Positions 44,610-55,086 are shown, numbered from the stretch's first letter. The stretch: 64,000 nt of DNA from Bimuria novae-zelandiae CBS 107.79 (GCA_010015655.1 ML976693.1:538622-602621), one strand, 5' to 3'. Notes: generated by a model from the letters alone, not told the origin. A program made the numbers and translations.

Positions 44610-46453
44610 TGAGCCCGGCTCATTAGCACGACCTTCATCTGCTTCCATGTATATACGAAATATGTGTCATTTCAAGCGTTCAGCGAAGTACTGGGTCCCC
44701 AAAAGCCCCACGGCCCGAGGCCATGAGACAGACAAAGTGAGCAATGTTGAGTAGAGACTGAAGAAACAACCACATCGTTTCCGAGCCTTTCTTTCAAGCA
44801 TCGTTCACTCAATCACTCAACGCTCAATACCTGGCAGCCTCATGGGATCATTTTGAAGCGTTTCCGGCACGTCTTAACGAATTTGTTTATGCAACGCTCG
44901 AGAACTCGACAAGAAGTTGTATGGTTGTCTTACCGGACCGTAAGACCGGAGTCTACGTTTTTCGATTTTGGATGGTTCACCCAAACCGGTTCATAGGTCC
45001 AGACCACCTCCACTATCAGCCGGTTCTTGACTGCAATGCTCAGGTCTCTTTTGCGGACCATGCATCACTGCTCTTCGGGGCTGCGTTGCCGCAACACGAA
45101 CTCAACATCTTTTCGCGGACAACTCCCATTACGCTGAGGTTCGGCGTACGGATCATGACGTTGCATTTACGGATGGTTTTCTGGTTGTGCACTGCGCCTA
45201 CGGGGGAGTGGGCCGGTCCTACCTTTGTTTTGTACGGTTTACAACGCTGGCATACCTTGTTTTCTCAACCCACAAGATTGTGCGCAGGAACTGGCTGGTT
45301 TCTGCTGGGCATACTGGGTTCAGGGAGTCTGGGATCTGTAAGATGGATGATGAAGATGATGTTTCAGATTGGACAGTGCAAGGGGGGTTGCTATGTCTTC
45401 TATATACAGAAGTAGAATCATCGACGTCTATCGCACTGCTCTTGTGTTGGAACTTAACGTTGTGTGATCTGAACTTGACCTTTCTACGCTCGATGCTGTG
45501 GGGTCCGGAGGGTTGGGCCGTGGGTTCAAGGTCCCTTACGTTCGTCCCGTTCCACTCTTATCTACAAAACATCCCTTGGTACGTGCAGATAGAGACTGGG
45601 AGAGACTGTAATGATCCGGTAATAAGAACCACGCCTGGATTTCCTTCCAGGAGTGTTGGTGCAGTGAGGGAAAGACAGTATGATGGTTATCCACTGTTGT
45701 GCTTCGCGTCCACGGCTAGTCGGCTGTATATTATGCACGTGTGCATAGTCAGAGACTTTAGCTTCTGCTTTACAGATCTTGATACTCGGTCTACTTCCGG
45801 ATTGGATATCTGGTAGGGCGCACCTAGGGGCAGACCAAGGGCGCTCATGCATTCTCGAGCAGGTGTGTGATTTACCGTAGAGGACGATATTGTCAGTAAA
45901 AGTCTTGCTAACTGTTAGTGAATTTTAGAATTGTTCTTGGGTTAGGGGTTTTCCGCCAACGTACGCTTGAGAGCTGGTGAGTTGTCCTTGTTCCCTAATC
46001 TTGTACGGATACCTGATTGTAGGGGGAGGGACAGGGGGCTACGCGACGAGAATGACTTCATGGCTGCATGTGCAGCTTAGACGGACGTCTAACTTATCGC
46101 AAGCGTAGGGGTTGTTGGGAAGCGGAAACAGATTGCGTTTGGGGGGTAGTCAGGAGGGACGAAGAGGGAAAAGGAAGAACCGGTACGAGCAAGATCAGAG
46201 GCGCAGTTGCCCGCACCAGCTTCGGGCATATGATGGGGGCGGGGGCGGTTAGAAGATGCTTTACTTCGGAGTCCATGCGCGGGATAGTAGAAATCTTGGT
46301 TATGAATGCTTTTTCTGACATCGCGTTATTGTACAGACTAAATGTTCGCTAACAAAACACACTACATGCAAATGTTGCTTGGGCCGACGTGTTCAGCCAT
46401 GGTATAGAACTGAACAGTATATGCTTTTCCGTGACCAACGCCTCCAATGCAGA
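44610..46453. other. Intergenic, convergent genes
   Basis: About 1.8 kb lie between the 3' ends of the Ser/Pro-rich gene and ERJ5. Frames up to 209 codons (45187-45816 +) show no motifs and lack upstream promoter logic, so I treat them as chance or UTR. Confidence 0.45.
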
Positions 46454-47829
46454 CTACCGCACCGCTTTGGCCTTTGCCTTGCGCTTCCTTGTTTCGCCGT
46501 TGACGTTGTTCGCCGTGGCTTTGGCGAGGGCGGCCTCCTCCTCGGGCAGGTCGGAGGAATCCAGCAGCGGTTCTTGGACAGCCTGCTTGTTGCCAGTGAG
46601 GCGTCCCACGGTCTGGTTGTAGGCGAATTTGGGGAGCTTGAATAGCATAGTGTCGTAGATGGTGGGCTTGGGCTCCTCATCGGGCTGCAGAGAAAGTTAG
46701 TACTTGCTAAAGCTCAGGTAGGGATGTCAACATACGTCAAGTAGAAACTCCTGCTTCTGGCCTTCGTCGGATTCCTCCTCGAGGAAGACATTACCCGCAG
46801 AGTCTACAACAAGGACCTTGCCATTTTCAGCTACGATGCGCCTCTTCGCACCTTGAGGACCAGAGGTCAACTGCGCTTCGACGGGCGTGGAAATGCCCGA
46901 GCTGCGTGCCTTCTTCACAGCTGAGACCTTCTTGTCCTTGCGGTTCTCCTTCTCCATGGCGCGTTTCTGCCTGCGGTTCATGGGAGCCAATTCCTGCGGG
47001 GCTTCGTCCGAATCGTCGGATTGCTGGGCATTGACGGGCGGAGGGGTGGCGCTCGCATCGATGCCGGGAATGCCCTGAATGCCAGTATCGTCACCCCAGG
47101 CGGTGCGGCGTGCATGCCGGATGTACCTCTCGACAAACTCCCGGCGACGCTTCCAGCCCATGACAAGGGCGAAATAGTGGAAGCCACCGCCCATGACGAT
47201 CAACATGCCTATCATCACCGAGCCGAGTCCCGGGCGGTAACGCTGATAATAGTATCCAGTGCCCCTCCATTTGGGGAAGCCGTTCCTGAGGAAGTGATCA
47301 TATCGCTCACGGTTCTCGCTCTTGAGAAGCTCAGCAACCACAGACAGGCGCTGGTAAGCAGCCGTGGCCTCCTTCATGTATGCATCGATCTCCTTCTGAG
47401 TCGCCTTCTTTGTGACCTTCTTGCCCTTCTTCTTGTTCTCCAGGACGCGCTTGGCCTCGAAGTTCTTGCGGGCTTTGTCGGGATGCAGATCGCGCGACTT
47501 CTTACGGTAGGCCTTGGTCAGCTGGTCTTGCGTGGCCGAGGGCTTCACACCGAGCAGGTCGTAGAAGGTGACATTTTCGCCGTTGTGGAGGGCGACTTCA
47601 TCGCGGAGCCGGAATATTTCGTGGTCTGTGGCAGTGTTTGTTAGTCAATGGTTCCCGGCGTGGGTGAATGCATTGCATGCGGGCGCCTGCATATTTCCAC
47701 AAACTATGGACATTTTTGCAAAAGACACATTGCATTGCGACGACAACAATTAGTACCTTCTTTTGTCCAGGCTGCTGCAAAGGCGGCAAAGAGGCACAGC
47801 ACCAGCACGGAGAGCGCAATGGGCTTCAT
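46454..47829 (-). CDS. ERJ5: ER DnaJ co-chaperone Erj5
   Basis: Three exons, 47829-47757, 47625-46736 and 46684-46454, encode 397 aa. Residues 1-20 are a signal peptide ([20 protein letters not shown]). The J domain spans about 43-120 ([18 protein letters not shown]) with the essential HPD at 72-74; a Lys-rich insert follows ([14 protein letters not shown]). A transmembrane helix lies in [20 protein letters not shown], preceded by the conserved [19 protein letters not shown]. The C-terminal half is charged with Lys-rich runs ([13 protein letters not shown]). J domains stimulate the ATPase of Hsp70; this one should sit in the ER lumen and serve BiP/Kar2, as yeast Erj5 does. The 131-nt first and 51-nt second introns keep frame. 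It is divergent from the PRA1 gene with about 650 bp between. Confidence 0.9.
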
Positions 47830-48481
47830 GGCGTGCGGAGAGTAGTGGAGACGGTGAAGTGTCTTGAGTGGTCGCGTATGGTGGGAGAGACGCACACTGC
47901 TGCACTGTGCTCCGGGCAAGAAACCTAACGTGGTCCAATGGGAGCGGCCGAGTCAATGTTGCGGTGACGGCGCCGGCAGTGAAGGAGCGCAGAACTCCCG
48001 AGCTGGCCCGGTCTTTCTTCTCTCTCTTTTTCTCTCTCTTTTTCTCTCTCTCTCTCTCTCTGCTCTGTCCTGCAACGATCGGATTTTCGCAGTTGAGGAC
48101 AGATGGAAATTGCAGAGCGCCCTCGGGAATGGGCATGTGAAACTCGGTAGAGTAGACGAAGCTGCCGGGAGCCGCCTAGTCCCTTCTATTTTGGGGCCTA
48201 GTTTAGGGGACGATCGTGGGTCAGGGTTCAGCTATCCATCAAAGAATATCTCGACTCAGCCAGCACGCGCGTCTTCACCTCCACAGCCTCCTCCCTCTAC
48301 GTCCGTACAACCACCACCGTCCGCGTGTCCGTCGCCGCACTCTTGCGACTCTAGCAAACTCGTAAGGCTGCAGCTTTCTTTAAATCTCCTCACTCTGCTC
48401 GTTAGAAGAAGACACGTCTCCAGCTCAGCACGTGCCTTTCCCTGCGACGCACAGTCTCACACTCCACGCGCATTTCTGACC
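47830..48481. promoter_or_regulatory. Divergent promoter region ERJ5 / PRA1
   Basis: These 652 bp between head-to-head starts should carry both promoters. A long CT-repeat tract lies at 48012-48062. Both genes serve the early secretory pathway, so shared control is possible, but this is inference. The PRA1 start has a good context (gaccatggct). Confidence 0.5.
48012..48062. repeat. CT-rich simple repeat in a divergent promoter
   Basis: About 50 bases of almost pure pyrimidine, with two cttttt interruptions and a run of roughly ten CT units. Pyrimidine tracts are frequent near fungal transcription starts and can exclude nucleosomes. Confidence 0.85.
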
Positions 48482-49114
48482 ATGGCTCCCAACGCAGACT
48501 TCGAAGCCCAGCAAAACCTGCTCATCGACCCCGCCACCCCATCGCACCCGCCCCGACCTTCTTCACCTCCGCAGCAGAACATCATGTCGCGCCTCAGCAT
48601 CCCCATAGACGCCCTGACGTCCAGGCTGAACCTCTCCGGTCGCTTCGACGGCTTGCAGTCTCAGTCGCTCTCCGGCCGCTTCGCAAACCTGCGCCCCATC
48701 ACCGAGTTCTTCGACGTCAAGCGCATCTCCAAGCCTGCTAATTTCGGCGAGGCGCAGAGCAGGGTCAACTACAACCTGAGCTACTTCTCGAGCAACTATG
48801 CCGCCGTCTTCGCCATGCTCATCATCTACAGCCTGGTCACCAACCTGACCCTGCTCTTCGTCATTCTCATGCTCGTCGGTGGCATGTACGGCATTGGCAA
48901 GCTGCAGGGTAACGACCTCGAGATTGGCAGTTGGCGCGCCACCACCTCCCAGCTCTACACTGCGCTCTTGGTCATCTGCATTCCTCTCGGCTTCTGGGCT
49001 TCTCCCTTCACCACCCTTCTCTGGCTCATCGGAGCCTCCGGTGTCACTATTCTGGGCCATGCCGCATTCATGGACAAGCCAATCGAGTCAGCTTTTTCAG
49101 AGGAGGCGGTCTAA
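48482..49114 (+). CDS. YIP3: Prenylated Rab acceptor PRA1 / Yip3 family
   Basis: A single exon of 210 aa from the ATG at 48482, in strong context. The N-terminal 75 residues are polar. Then come the PRA1 core: ITEFFDVKRISKPANFGEAQ, NYNLSYFSSNYAAVF, and two long hydrophobic hairpins (AMLIIYSLVTNLTLLFVILM and LYTALLVICIPLGFW plus TTLLWLIGASGVTILGHAAF). PRA1/Yip3 proteins are small ER-Golgi membrane proteins that bind prenylated Rab GTPases and help vesicle trafficking. The length is slightly above the yeast protein because of the N-terminal extension. It is divergent from ERJ5, and only 86 bp precede the next ATG on the same strand. Confidence 0.93.
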   Translation: MAPNADFEAQQNLLIDPATPSHPPRPSSPPQQNIMSRLSIPIDALTSRLNLSGRFDGLQSQSLSGRFANLRPITEFFDVKRISKPANFGEAQSRVNYNLSYFSSNYAAVFAMLIIYSLVTNLTLLFVILMLVGGMYGIGKLQGNDLEIGSWRATTSQLYTALLVICIPLGFWASPFTTLLWLIGASGVTILGHAAFMDKPIESAFSEEAV

Positions 49115-49200
49115 GTGGTCGGCCGCGAGCTCCTTTCAGTACGCCCCCATGGGGAAGACCGCCAGGGGGACGGGGAGCAGCAGGAGTTGTGGGGAAGTAC

Positions 49201-50646
49201 ATGGAAGAGGCGGACGACGTGTATAGATTTCAGGAGCTTGACAGTTCTGACGAAAACAATGGCGCATTATTAGATCAAGGTTACAACACGGTTTCAAATG
49301 TTTCAAATGGCAAGCAACCTTTTAACGCAGATGAACTTTACTTCAACGACATGGACATAAGAACATGGGAGCAGCGTGCGGCGGAACAAGACGGGTTGGC
49401 ATATGGGGAGGACTACGGTCACGGCTACCTCGAAGACGAAGGATACTACGAGGATGCAGGCCACGGTCTGCCTCTTGCTGAATACGAAGAGCTCGTGTTC
49501 CAGCGCACCTTGGACAAGATTCGATACGCTAGGGCAACGGGCGAGGCAGACGTGTCACTTACGCCTGAAGAGCTCGATGTGTATCAAAACCGGCTTTGGC
49601 GGCAAAGGGCGCCTGCAGCGCGTCCACCAGCTAGAGCCAGGCCGTTCAGCGCGCCTGTGGTCCACAGCCACACAGGTGCACCTGCGGCCACAACATCGAG
49701 TAACATTAGCACACAAGGGTCTAGTAGCCCTCGCAAGAAGGACAAACGTCGTTCGTCAATCTTTGGGGGCAAAGGAAAGAAAGAGAAATCCGGCAATCGA
49801 GCGCGGGCAACTTCAAATGCTACTGAGTCGTCTATTCAGCAAGCACCACCAGGTTTTCGTGTCCCAGGTCCTAATGGACAGACTATGTTCACACCTATTA
49901 ATGGTTATCAAGAATATGTCGGTCGGGATACCCGTTCTGCACAGCCAGGATCACCTTTGCGACCCGCCTCTCGTCATTCTTCTCATGGGCAGGAAAGGCA
50001 TGTCCCGACGGGCGGAAATAAGGCGGGCGATCCGAGAGCACCAAGACAGGCAAAAACTCCTCCGCGGATTGCAACTTCAAGAGATATCCCAGGAGCTTTC
50101 CCAAGCTCTCCGGTGAGCTTGCGGATGCCGACTCCACCTCAGACCGCTCGTCCTGGATCTTCGTCTTCACGCATCTCTACCCAAGATTACGCCGATATGC
50201 AGGGCTCTTCGGGGGGACGTAGCCGCTCGTCCACTATACAGCAGCCTCCCAACCTCGCTCTATTCCCTGTCACTGAATACAAGCACCATAAAGCCGAACC
50301 TTTCCAATACCAGTCCGCGGGCCAGCTCGCCCAGTCTCCCACACAACCTCAATATGCCAGAAGAGTCGGCTCTGCTGAATCTCACACATCAGTGCCGCGT
50401 CGCGTACCGGTCCCGGTCCAGCACGCTGGTATGCAAGGTATCCAAGGCAGCTACTCTGACCCTGCAATCTCTCACGCTGAACCTACGACCGAGATGAGAG
50501 AAGATGATGGCCCAGGGATTGAAGCTGCTCACGATAGTCGTTCCACCGCACCATCAGGAAAGAGTGCGGAGAAACAAGGCTCTGGTGGCAAGGATGGAGA
50601 GAGGCGTCGAAAGGGTGGACGAAGTCGCCGCAAAACTAGCCGCTGA
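49201..50646 (+). CDS. Conserved fungal disordered protein, unknown function
   Basis: A single exon of 481 aa from the ATG at 49201 (MEEADDVYRFQELDSSDENN). The frame stays open into the PRA1 gene upstream, but that overlap is out of frame with PRA1 and is not thought to be coding. The only ordered part seems to be residues about 45-150 (FNADELYFNDMDIRTWEQRA, EYEELVFQRTLDKIRYAR, LTPEELDVYQNRLW), which is acidic and helical. The remainder is Ser/Pro/Arg-rich with basic clusters, ending GGRSRRKTSR. I recognise the N-terminal pattern from uncharacterised ascomycete proteins but know no function. The start lies only 86 bp after the PRA1 stop, so its promoter must overlap the PRA1 coding region, or the two are co-transcribed. 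Confidence 0.75.
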   Translation: MEEADDVYRFQELDSSDENNGALLDQGYNTVSNVSNGKQPFNADELYFNDMDIRTWEQRAAEQDGLAYGEDYGHGYLEDEGYYEDAGHGLPLAEYEELVFQRTLDKIRYARATGEADVSLTPEELDVYQNRLWRQRAPAARPPARARPFSAPVVHSHTGAPAATTSSNISTQGSSSPRKKDKRRSSIFGGKGKKEKSGNRARATSNATESSIQQAPPGFRVPGPNGQTMFTPINGYQEYVGRDTRSAQPGSPLRPASRHSSHGQERHVPTGGNKAGDPRAPRQAKTPPRIATSRDIPGAFPSSPVSLRMPTPPQTARPGSSSSRISTQDYADMQGSSGGRSRSSTIQQPPNLALFPVTEYKHHKAEPFQYQSAGQLAQSPTQPQYARRVGSAESHTSVPRRVPVPVQHAGMQGIQGSYSDPAISHAEPTTEMREDDGPGIEAAHDSRSTAPSGKSAEKQGSGGKDGERRRKGGRSRRKTSR

Positions 50647-51270
50647 CATTTTCTGCTCAATGCTGCTCCGGTGTCCTATTGTTCATGTCAATGCAGGGTT
50701 TTCATACTGACGGTTTCTGAGCCGGCGTGCTGCATATCTTTTGTAATGGGTTCTTCTTTGGGTGGGTGCGCATTCATGGCTTGCGCTATATACACGGCGC
50801 GTTGGAGGAGGTTTGGGTCTCACGCACCCATGGTGCTTGTACAAGGCTTCCTTGAAAATCAAAGTGTTTCTTGCTCTCTCACTAAAGCGTCGACGTGGTT
50901 TATTGGTGATCAGATCGCCGTGAAAGAAGCGACAGGAACATACTGCCGTGGGTCAGATGAAGACGAATGTGGGTTATGTTGTATTGTGCCTTGGATCGAT
51001 GTAATGTGAGGAGTGAGTCTGATCCGGAATCTTGTGTTGTTTCGCCACATGCAAGACACGACGCCGAGTCCGCGGGCCACTACTAGTGCACGCTGCGATG
51101 CGTGAGGCGGAAGCGAACCCCTGACGTCACCTCTGCGCGCGGGTACGTCTGACCACGCCAACGCGATATCGCGATCTCTCTCATAACCTTGCATTTACCC
51201 TTTAGATCTCTCGCCTCTTCTACCTAAACCCTTGAAACAACATCGTCTACCCCACTCATATATTTCCACG
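50647..51270. other. Intergenic, promoter of DnaJ gene
   Basis: This is the 3' region of the disordered-protein gene and the promoter of the DnaJ gene. A pyrimidine-rich leader (ctctcgcctcttctaccta) precedes the ATG at 51271. No gene is seen. Confidence 0.5.
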
Positions 51271-52137
51271 ATGCCTGGTAAGCACCATAATCATGCAAAC
51301 CACAGCATCAAGGCTAACGTCTCAAAGGCCCAGGAGTAGACTACTGTAAGGTCTCTCTCCGCCCTCCTTCATTCCTCACAAGAACCCAGATAAGACCCTC
51401 GAGGTCAGTGACAAAGCGACGCAGCAACAAATCCGTGATGCCTACAAGAAGTACACATGCTGCATCTCCTTCCCTCAACAGATCCCTAACAGGGCGCACC
51501 TAGACAAGCCCTAAAACACCACCCCGACCGCGTCGCTGCAGACAGCCCCGAGCGCGCCGCCCGCACAAAGCGCTTCCAGCAGATCAACGACGCCTACTAC
51601 ACGTTGTCAGACCCCACGCGTCGCCGCGACTACGATACCGCGCGCTCATACCACGCCTTCGGCACCGCGCCCGACCCCGCAACGCCCGACTTCGACGAAG
51701 ACGTCCCGCGCGACGGCAACGCGAACGCTAACTTCGGCGGGTTCTTCGCCTCCGGCTTCCCGTGGTCAGCCTTCGGGTTCGGCAGCGCGCCCGGCGGCAC
51801 GACTGAGGAGTCGCACAACCACTTCTCCAACGCGCAGTTCGGGACCGCCTTCGAGGAGATGCTGCGGGAGCAGGGCATGGCAGAGGGCGCGGACGCGGCG
51901 CCGACGGGGAAGTTCTGGGCGATGCTGGGCGGGGCCAGCGGCGCAGCGATGGGGTTCATCGTCGCGAATTTCCCGGGTATGGTCGCTGGCGCGGTGGCTG
52001 GGAATAGGTTGGGGGCCGTGAGGGATGCGAGGGGGAAGAGCGTGTATAGTGTGTTTCAGGAGCTGCCGCAGGCGGATAAGGCGAGGTTGTTAAGTGATCT
52101 TGCGGCGAAGGTGTTTGCGCATGCGGTGGGGTCGTAG
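51271..52137 (+). CDS. J-domain (DnaJ-like) protein with tiny first exons
   Basis: Four exons, 51271-51277 (7 nt), 51328-51345 (18 nt), 51390-51450 and 51504-52137, encode 239 aa. The spliced start reads MPGPGVDYYKTLEVSDKAT, then RDAYKK-QALKHHPDR, a canonical J domain with HPD at 35-37 and FQQINDAYYTLSD. Each junction was chosen because it alone keeps this sequence; the last acceptor is CACCTAG at 51503, not the nearer CTAACAG. After the J domain come a Gly/Phe-rich region (GGFFASGFPWSAFGFGS) and a weakly hydrophobic Gly/Ala segment (LGGASGAAMGFIVANFPG), then a helical tail. It should recruit an Hsp70; no signal peptide is present, so cytosol, nucleus or a membrane surface are open. There is no Cys-rich DnaJ zinc finger, so it is a type III-like J protein. 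Confidence 0.85.
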
Positions 52138-52603
52138 ATGGGGGCGGGGGCGAGGCGTAGGGGGGAGCTGTTGGTGGGTGTTTTGAAGAGGTAGAGGCAC
52201 AGCTGAGGGGCTGGATGGGCAGACCAGGCTGAGCGGCTTAGCAGAGAGCGTTGCGTAGGCTTTGCCGGAGATGATGGGTTTCTTCCTCAGGCTGGTCAGG
52301 ATCTGATGTGCGAGTGTATGATGGGACGACGTGATGATATCCTCTGATGTTTCTGGGACATGGTTTGGGATACATGGGTTATATAGCAATTGATAGAATC
52401 TCTTGGAATAATGACCGACACAGTCTTTCAGAACCAGTGAGCTCCTGAAGCTCTACCGTAGTCGTACCTCCAACTACGATTGAATACGTCTCAACGTTGG
52501 GACATATTTGCCAGGCCTTAATATCCGTCTGATGCATGAAACGCCACGTTATAACGCGTCACAGATCCAACGCCTGAAGATACTCGCTCCATTCGCACTC
52601 TTC
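52138..52603. other. Intergenic, convergent genes
   Basis: These 466 bp lie between the 3' ends of the DnaJ gene and COQ10. Nothing beyond UTR is expected; no feature was seen. Confidence 0.5.
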
Positions 52604-53350
52604 TCACCTCTTAATCTGACTCCCCTCCAGCTCTCCCAATCCCGCCCTCGTCATCTCCGGATTCCCCTCCAACAGTCTCTCCACCCGCTCCTCAAACGCC
52701 CTAATCATGATATCTGCCACCTTCGGCGCTGCCCCCGCGCTCAACGCTGTATACATCGGATTCGCAAACGCAAACTCCAACGCGAGCCTCACCTCTGTCT
52801 TCTCTCTCTGCCCACCCACGGCCTCAATCGTCCATCGACTCCTCAAATGGGTCATCAGGCCCTCCCCCGCACCCCTTGCACTCTTATCCCCATCCCTCGC
52901 ACCGTCAAGATGGTGCGCGATGTCCCGCGCGGGCAAGTCCGTCTCGGTGGGGCCGCCGATACTCTCGACGATGCGCCCGGGCACGCAGAACACGCGCGAG
53001 GTGAAGGACTCGGTGAGCGAGCCCCAGCCGACCACGATCTTGGCTTCCGACGGCCAGGCGCGCGTGTAGGTGGGGTCGGGCGCGGACCAGCGCGTTACGG
53101 TCGAGGATTGGCAGTAGGGGAGGAAGGAGGCGTAGCTTTGGACGTCGGCGATGATGGAGTAGATGGGCGCCGCTGGGTAGGGGAGGGTGCGTGTGGCGGT
53201 GAGGGTTTGGGGTTGCGATGAGGCGTTTAGCGGGTTGAGCGCGGATTGGAAGGGGTTTGGAAAGAAGGTTCGGCGGTGGTGGAGCTGGGGTTTTGAGAGG
53301 TGTTGGGATGACCCGCGGAGGATGGGGCGGAGGGCTCGTGGGGTCGCCAT
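52604..53350 (-). CDS. COQ10: Coenzyme Q-binding protein Coq10, mitochondrial
   Basis: An intronless frame of 248 aa. The first about 45 residues are rich in Arg, Ser and His without acids (MATPRALRPILRG, HHRRTFF) and look like a mitochondrial targeting sequence. The rest is a START/polyketide-cyclase-like fold: TRTLPYPAAPIYSIIADV, SYASFLPYCQSSTV and EAKIVVGWGSLTESFTSRV are Coq10 hallmarks, and the end has EFAFANPMYTALS and AFEERVERLL. Coq10 binds ubiquinone at the inner membrane and supports its synthesis and delivery to respiratory complexes. There is a Gly/Asp-rich insert (GARDGDKSARGAGEG) in the middle. It is divergent from the TRM140-like gene with 347 bp between. Confidence 0.93.
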   Translation of the reverse strand: MATPRALRPILRGSSQHLSKPQLHHRRTFFPNPFQSALNPLNASSQPQTLTATRTLPYPAAPIYSIIADVQSYASFLPYCQSSTVTRWSAPDPTYTRAWPSEAKIVVGWGSLTESFTSRVFCVPGRIVESIGGPTETDLPARDIAHHLDGARDGDKSARGAGEGLMTHLRSRWTIEAVGGQREKTEVRLALEFAFANPMYTALSAGAAPKVADIMIRAFEERVERLLEGNPEMTRAGLGELEGSQIKR

Positions 53351-53697
53351 TTTTGGAGGCTGTGGAGGGCGCAGGGGAAGGTATGATCATAGAGAGCTTG
53401 TGTGTCACCTTAGAGACATAGTGGTCCAGTATGAGACGGAAAAGCAACGCAATGGGGGAACGATTATTATTATCGTGACGAGCAAATGCAAACTAGATTG
53501 GCTGACGTCTGCCAGGGACAAGCTGCAAGCCGCGGGAGCTAGGCTCGAAGCATGTTAGAGCGTTCGCTTTCTTATCGATAAAAATTTCCCCCATCGCTGC
53601 CCCTCGTCTCCGCGTTGTGCGTGCATATCTTAAGAACTTCGACAGCGGAGATACACTTAATTATTATTTTATTGTTCTGCAGTAATACGTTGCAAAT
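53351..53697. promoter_or_regulatory. Divergent promoter region COQ10 / TRM140-like
   Basis: Only 347 bp separate the two starts. An AT-rich run (ttaattattattttattgt) lies about 30-50 bp before the TRM140-like ATG. No clear TATA box. Confidence 0.5.
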
Positions 53698-55086
53698 ATG
53701 GAGCCCACAGCGAATGAAGTCGCCGGCGAGCGCTTCCAAACCGACAACTCGAAATCCACAAAACAGCAACCCAAGCAGCAACTCTCCAAAGCAATGGAGC
53801 ACATGCGCTTCGCCGTAACCGTCGACCCCATACCACGCTCCTCGTCCACCTCCACGCCGACCTCACCGCCTCCTGCAGACACCATCCCCGCACAAACTGC
53901 ATCCACAGCCGAATCAGACGCATACGGTGTCCCCGCTTCCATCGCGCCCATCCGCAAACCCGCTCACCGTTCGCACTCCCCGACCAACAATCAGAAGCGC
54001 AGCGACCCTTTTGCCTTCGGCTCGCGCTACCTCGAAGAAGGCGACGATATCTTCGAGTTCAACGCGTGGGACCACGTCGATGTCGACCCCGCATACCAGT
54101 CCTTTTCCGCCGAGCAGTTCGAGAAGCAGCGAGCAGACCCCGTGTCCGACTTCGACAAGAAGCGGTTCAACGATAACCCCGAGAAGTGGTGGAATCTCTT
54201 CTACAAGAACAACAAGACCAACTTCTTCAAGAATAGGAAATGGCTGGCGCAGGAGTTCCCCGTGCTGGATGAGGTGACACGGGCGGAGAGCGCGCCGGCG
54301 GTCGTGCTGGAAGTCGGTGCGGGGGCTGGGAATAGCGCGTTCCCTATACTACAAAAGCGGCAGAATGAGGGATTGAAGATCCACGCGTGTGATTTCTCGA
54401 AGAAGGCGGTGGAGTTGATACGCGGCCATGAGCTTTACGATCCGCGGTATATACAGGCTGATGTGTGGGATGTAGCTGCGTCACCAGACGCGGAGAACGG
54501 GGATCTGCCGCCGGGACTGGAAGAAGGCAGTGTAGACGTTGTGCTCATGATCTTCATATTCTCGGCGCTGAACCCGCAGCAATGGGACCAGGCTGTGAGG
54601 AATGTCTGGAGGGTGCTGAAGCCGGGCGGACAAGTGCTGTTCCGAGACTACGGAAGGGGTGATCTGGCGCAGGTCAGATTCAAGAAGGGGCGGTATATGG
54701 AAGAGAATTTCTACGTCAGGGGTGACGGGACGCGCGTGTACTTCTTCGAGAAAGAGGAGTTGGAGGAGATATGGGGCGGTAAGCCGCGCCCAGCGCAACA
54801 GACAGACGGAGAAGCGAATGGAGAGGCAGAGCCTGTAGAGTCTGCGGAGAAGCCAGCGTCAGAGGAACCTTCGTGTGATGAGGCTCCGCGGCGGCCGGCC
54901 TTCGAGATCGTACACTTTGGAATCGACAGACGTATGCTTGTGAATCGGCAGCGGCGGCTTAAGATGTACCGCTGCTGGATGCAGGCCGTGTTTCGGAAGC
55001 CAGGGCATCAGAGTGAGGTACCGACGAGTACGTTACGGCAGGATAAAGACAGAGAGGCTGCTGAGGGGAAGGATGAGCAGGGATGA
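53698..55086 (+). CDS. TRM140: tRNA N3-methylcytidine methyltransferase, Trm140/METTL2-like
   Basis: A single exon of 462 aa. After a Ser/Pro-rich leader (1-100), the conserved entry DPFAFGSRYLEEGDDIFEFN and NAWDHVDVD leads to KWWNLFYKNNKTNFFKNRKW. The S-adenosylmethionine fold follows: motif I VLEVGAGAGNSAFP (203-216), ACDFSKKAVELIRGH, VDVVLMIFIFSALNP and WRVLKPGGQVLFRDYG. The downstream signature RFKKGRYMEENFYVRGDGTR is diagnostic of the Trm140/METTL2/6/8 group, which places m3C at position 32 of tRNA-Thr and tRNA-Ser anticodon loops. An acidic insert rich in Glu and Ala (about 365-400) interrupts before the conserved RRMLVNRQRRLKMYRCWMQ ending. Yeast Trm140 carries an N-terminal actin-binding part that is not seen here. 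The exact tRNA target is inferred. Confidence 0.92.
   Translation: MEPTANEVAGERFQTDNSKSTKQQPKQQLSKAMEHMRFAVTVDPIPRSSSTSTPTSPPPADTIPAQTASTAESDAYGVPASIAPIRKPAHRSHSPTNNQKRSDPFAFGSRYLEEGDDIFEFNAWDHVDVDPAYQSFSAEQFEKQRADPVSDFDKKRFNDNPEKWWNLFYKNNKTNFFKNRKWLAQEFPVLDEVTRAESAPAVVLEVGAGAGNSAFPILQKRQNEGLKIHACDFSKKAVELIRGHELYDPRYIQADVWDVAASPDAENGDLPPGLEEGSVDVVLMIFIFSALNPQQWDQAVRNVWRVLKPGGQVLFRDYGRGDLAQVRFKKGRYMEENFYVRGDGTRVYFFEKEELEEIWGGKPRPAQQTDGEANGEAEPVESAEKPASEEPSCDEAPRRPAFEIVHFGIDRRMLVNRQRRLKMYRCWMQAVFRKPGHQSEVPTSTLRQDKDREAAEGKDEQG

Noticed and set aside
45187..45816. 209-codon plus-strand frame downstream of the Ser/Pro-rich gene
   Set aside because: No recognisable domain, and competing overlapping frames; more likely 3' UTR or spacer.
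48931..49200. N-terminal extension of the gene after PRA1 into the PRA1 coding region
   Set aside because: It has Arg/His/Ser-rich shadow composition, is antiphase to a well-conserved gene, and a good ATG exists at 49201.
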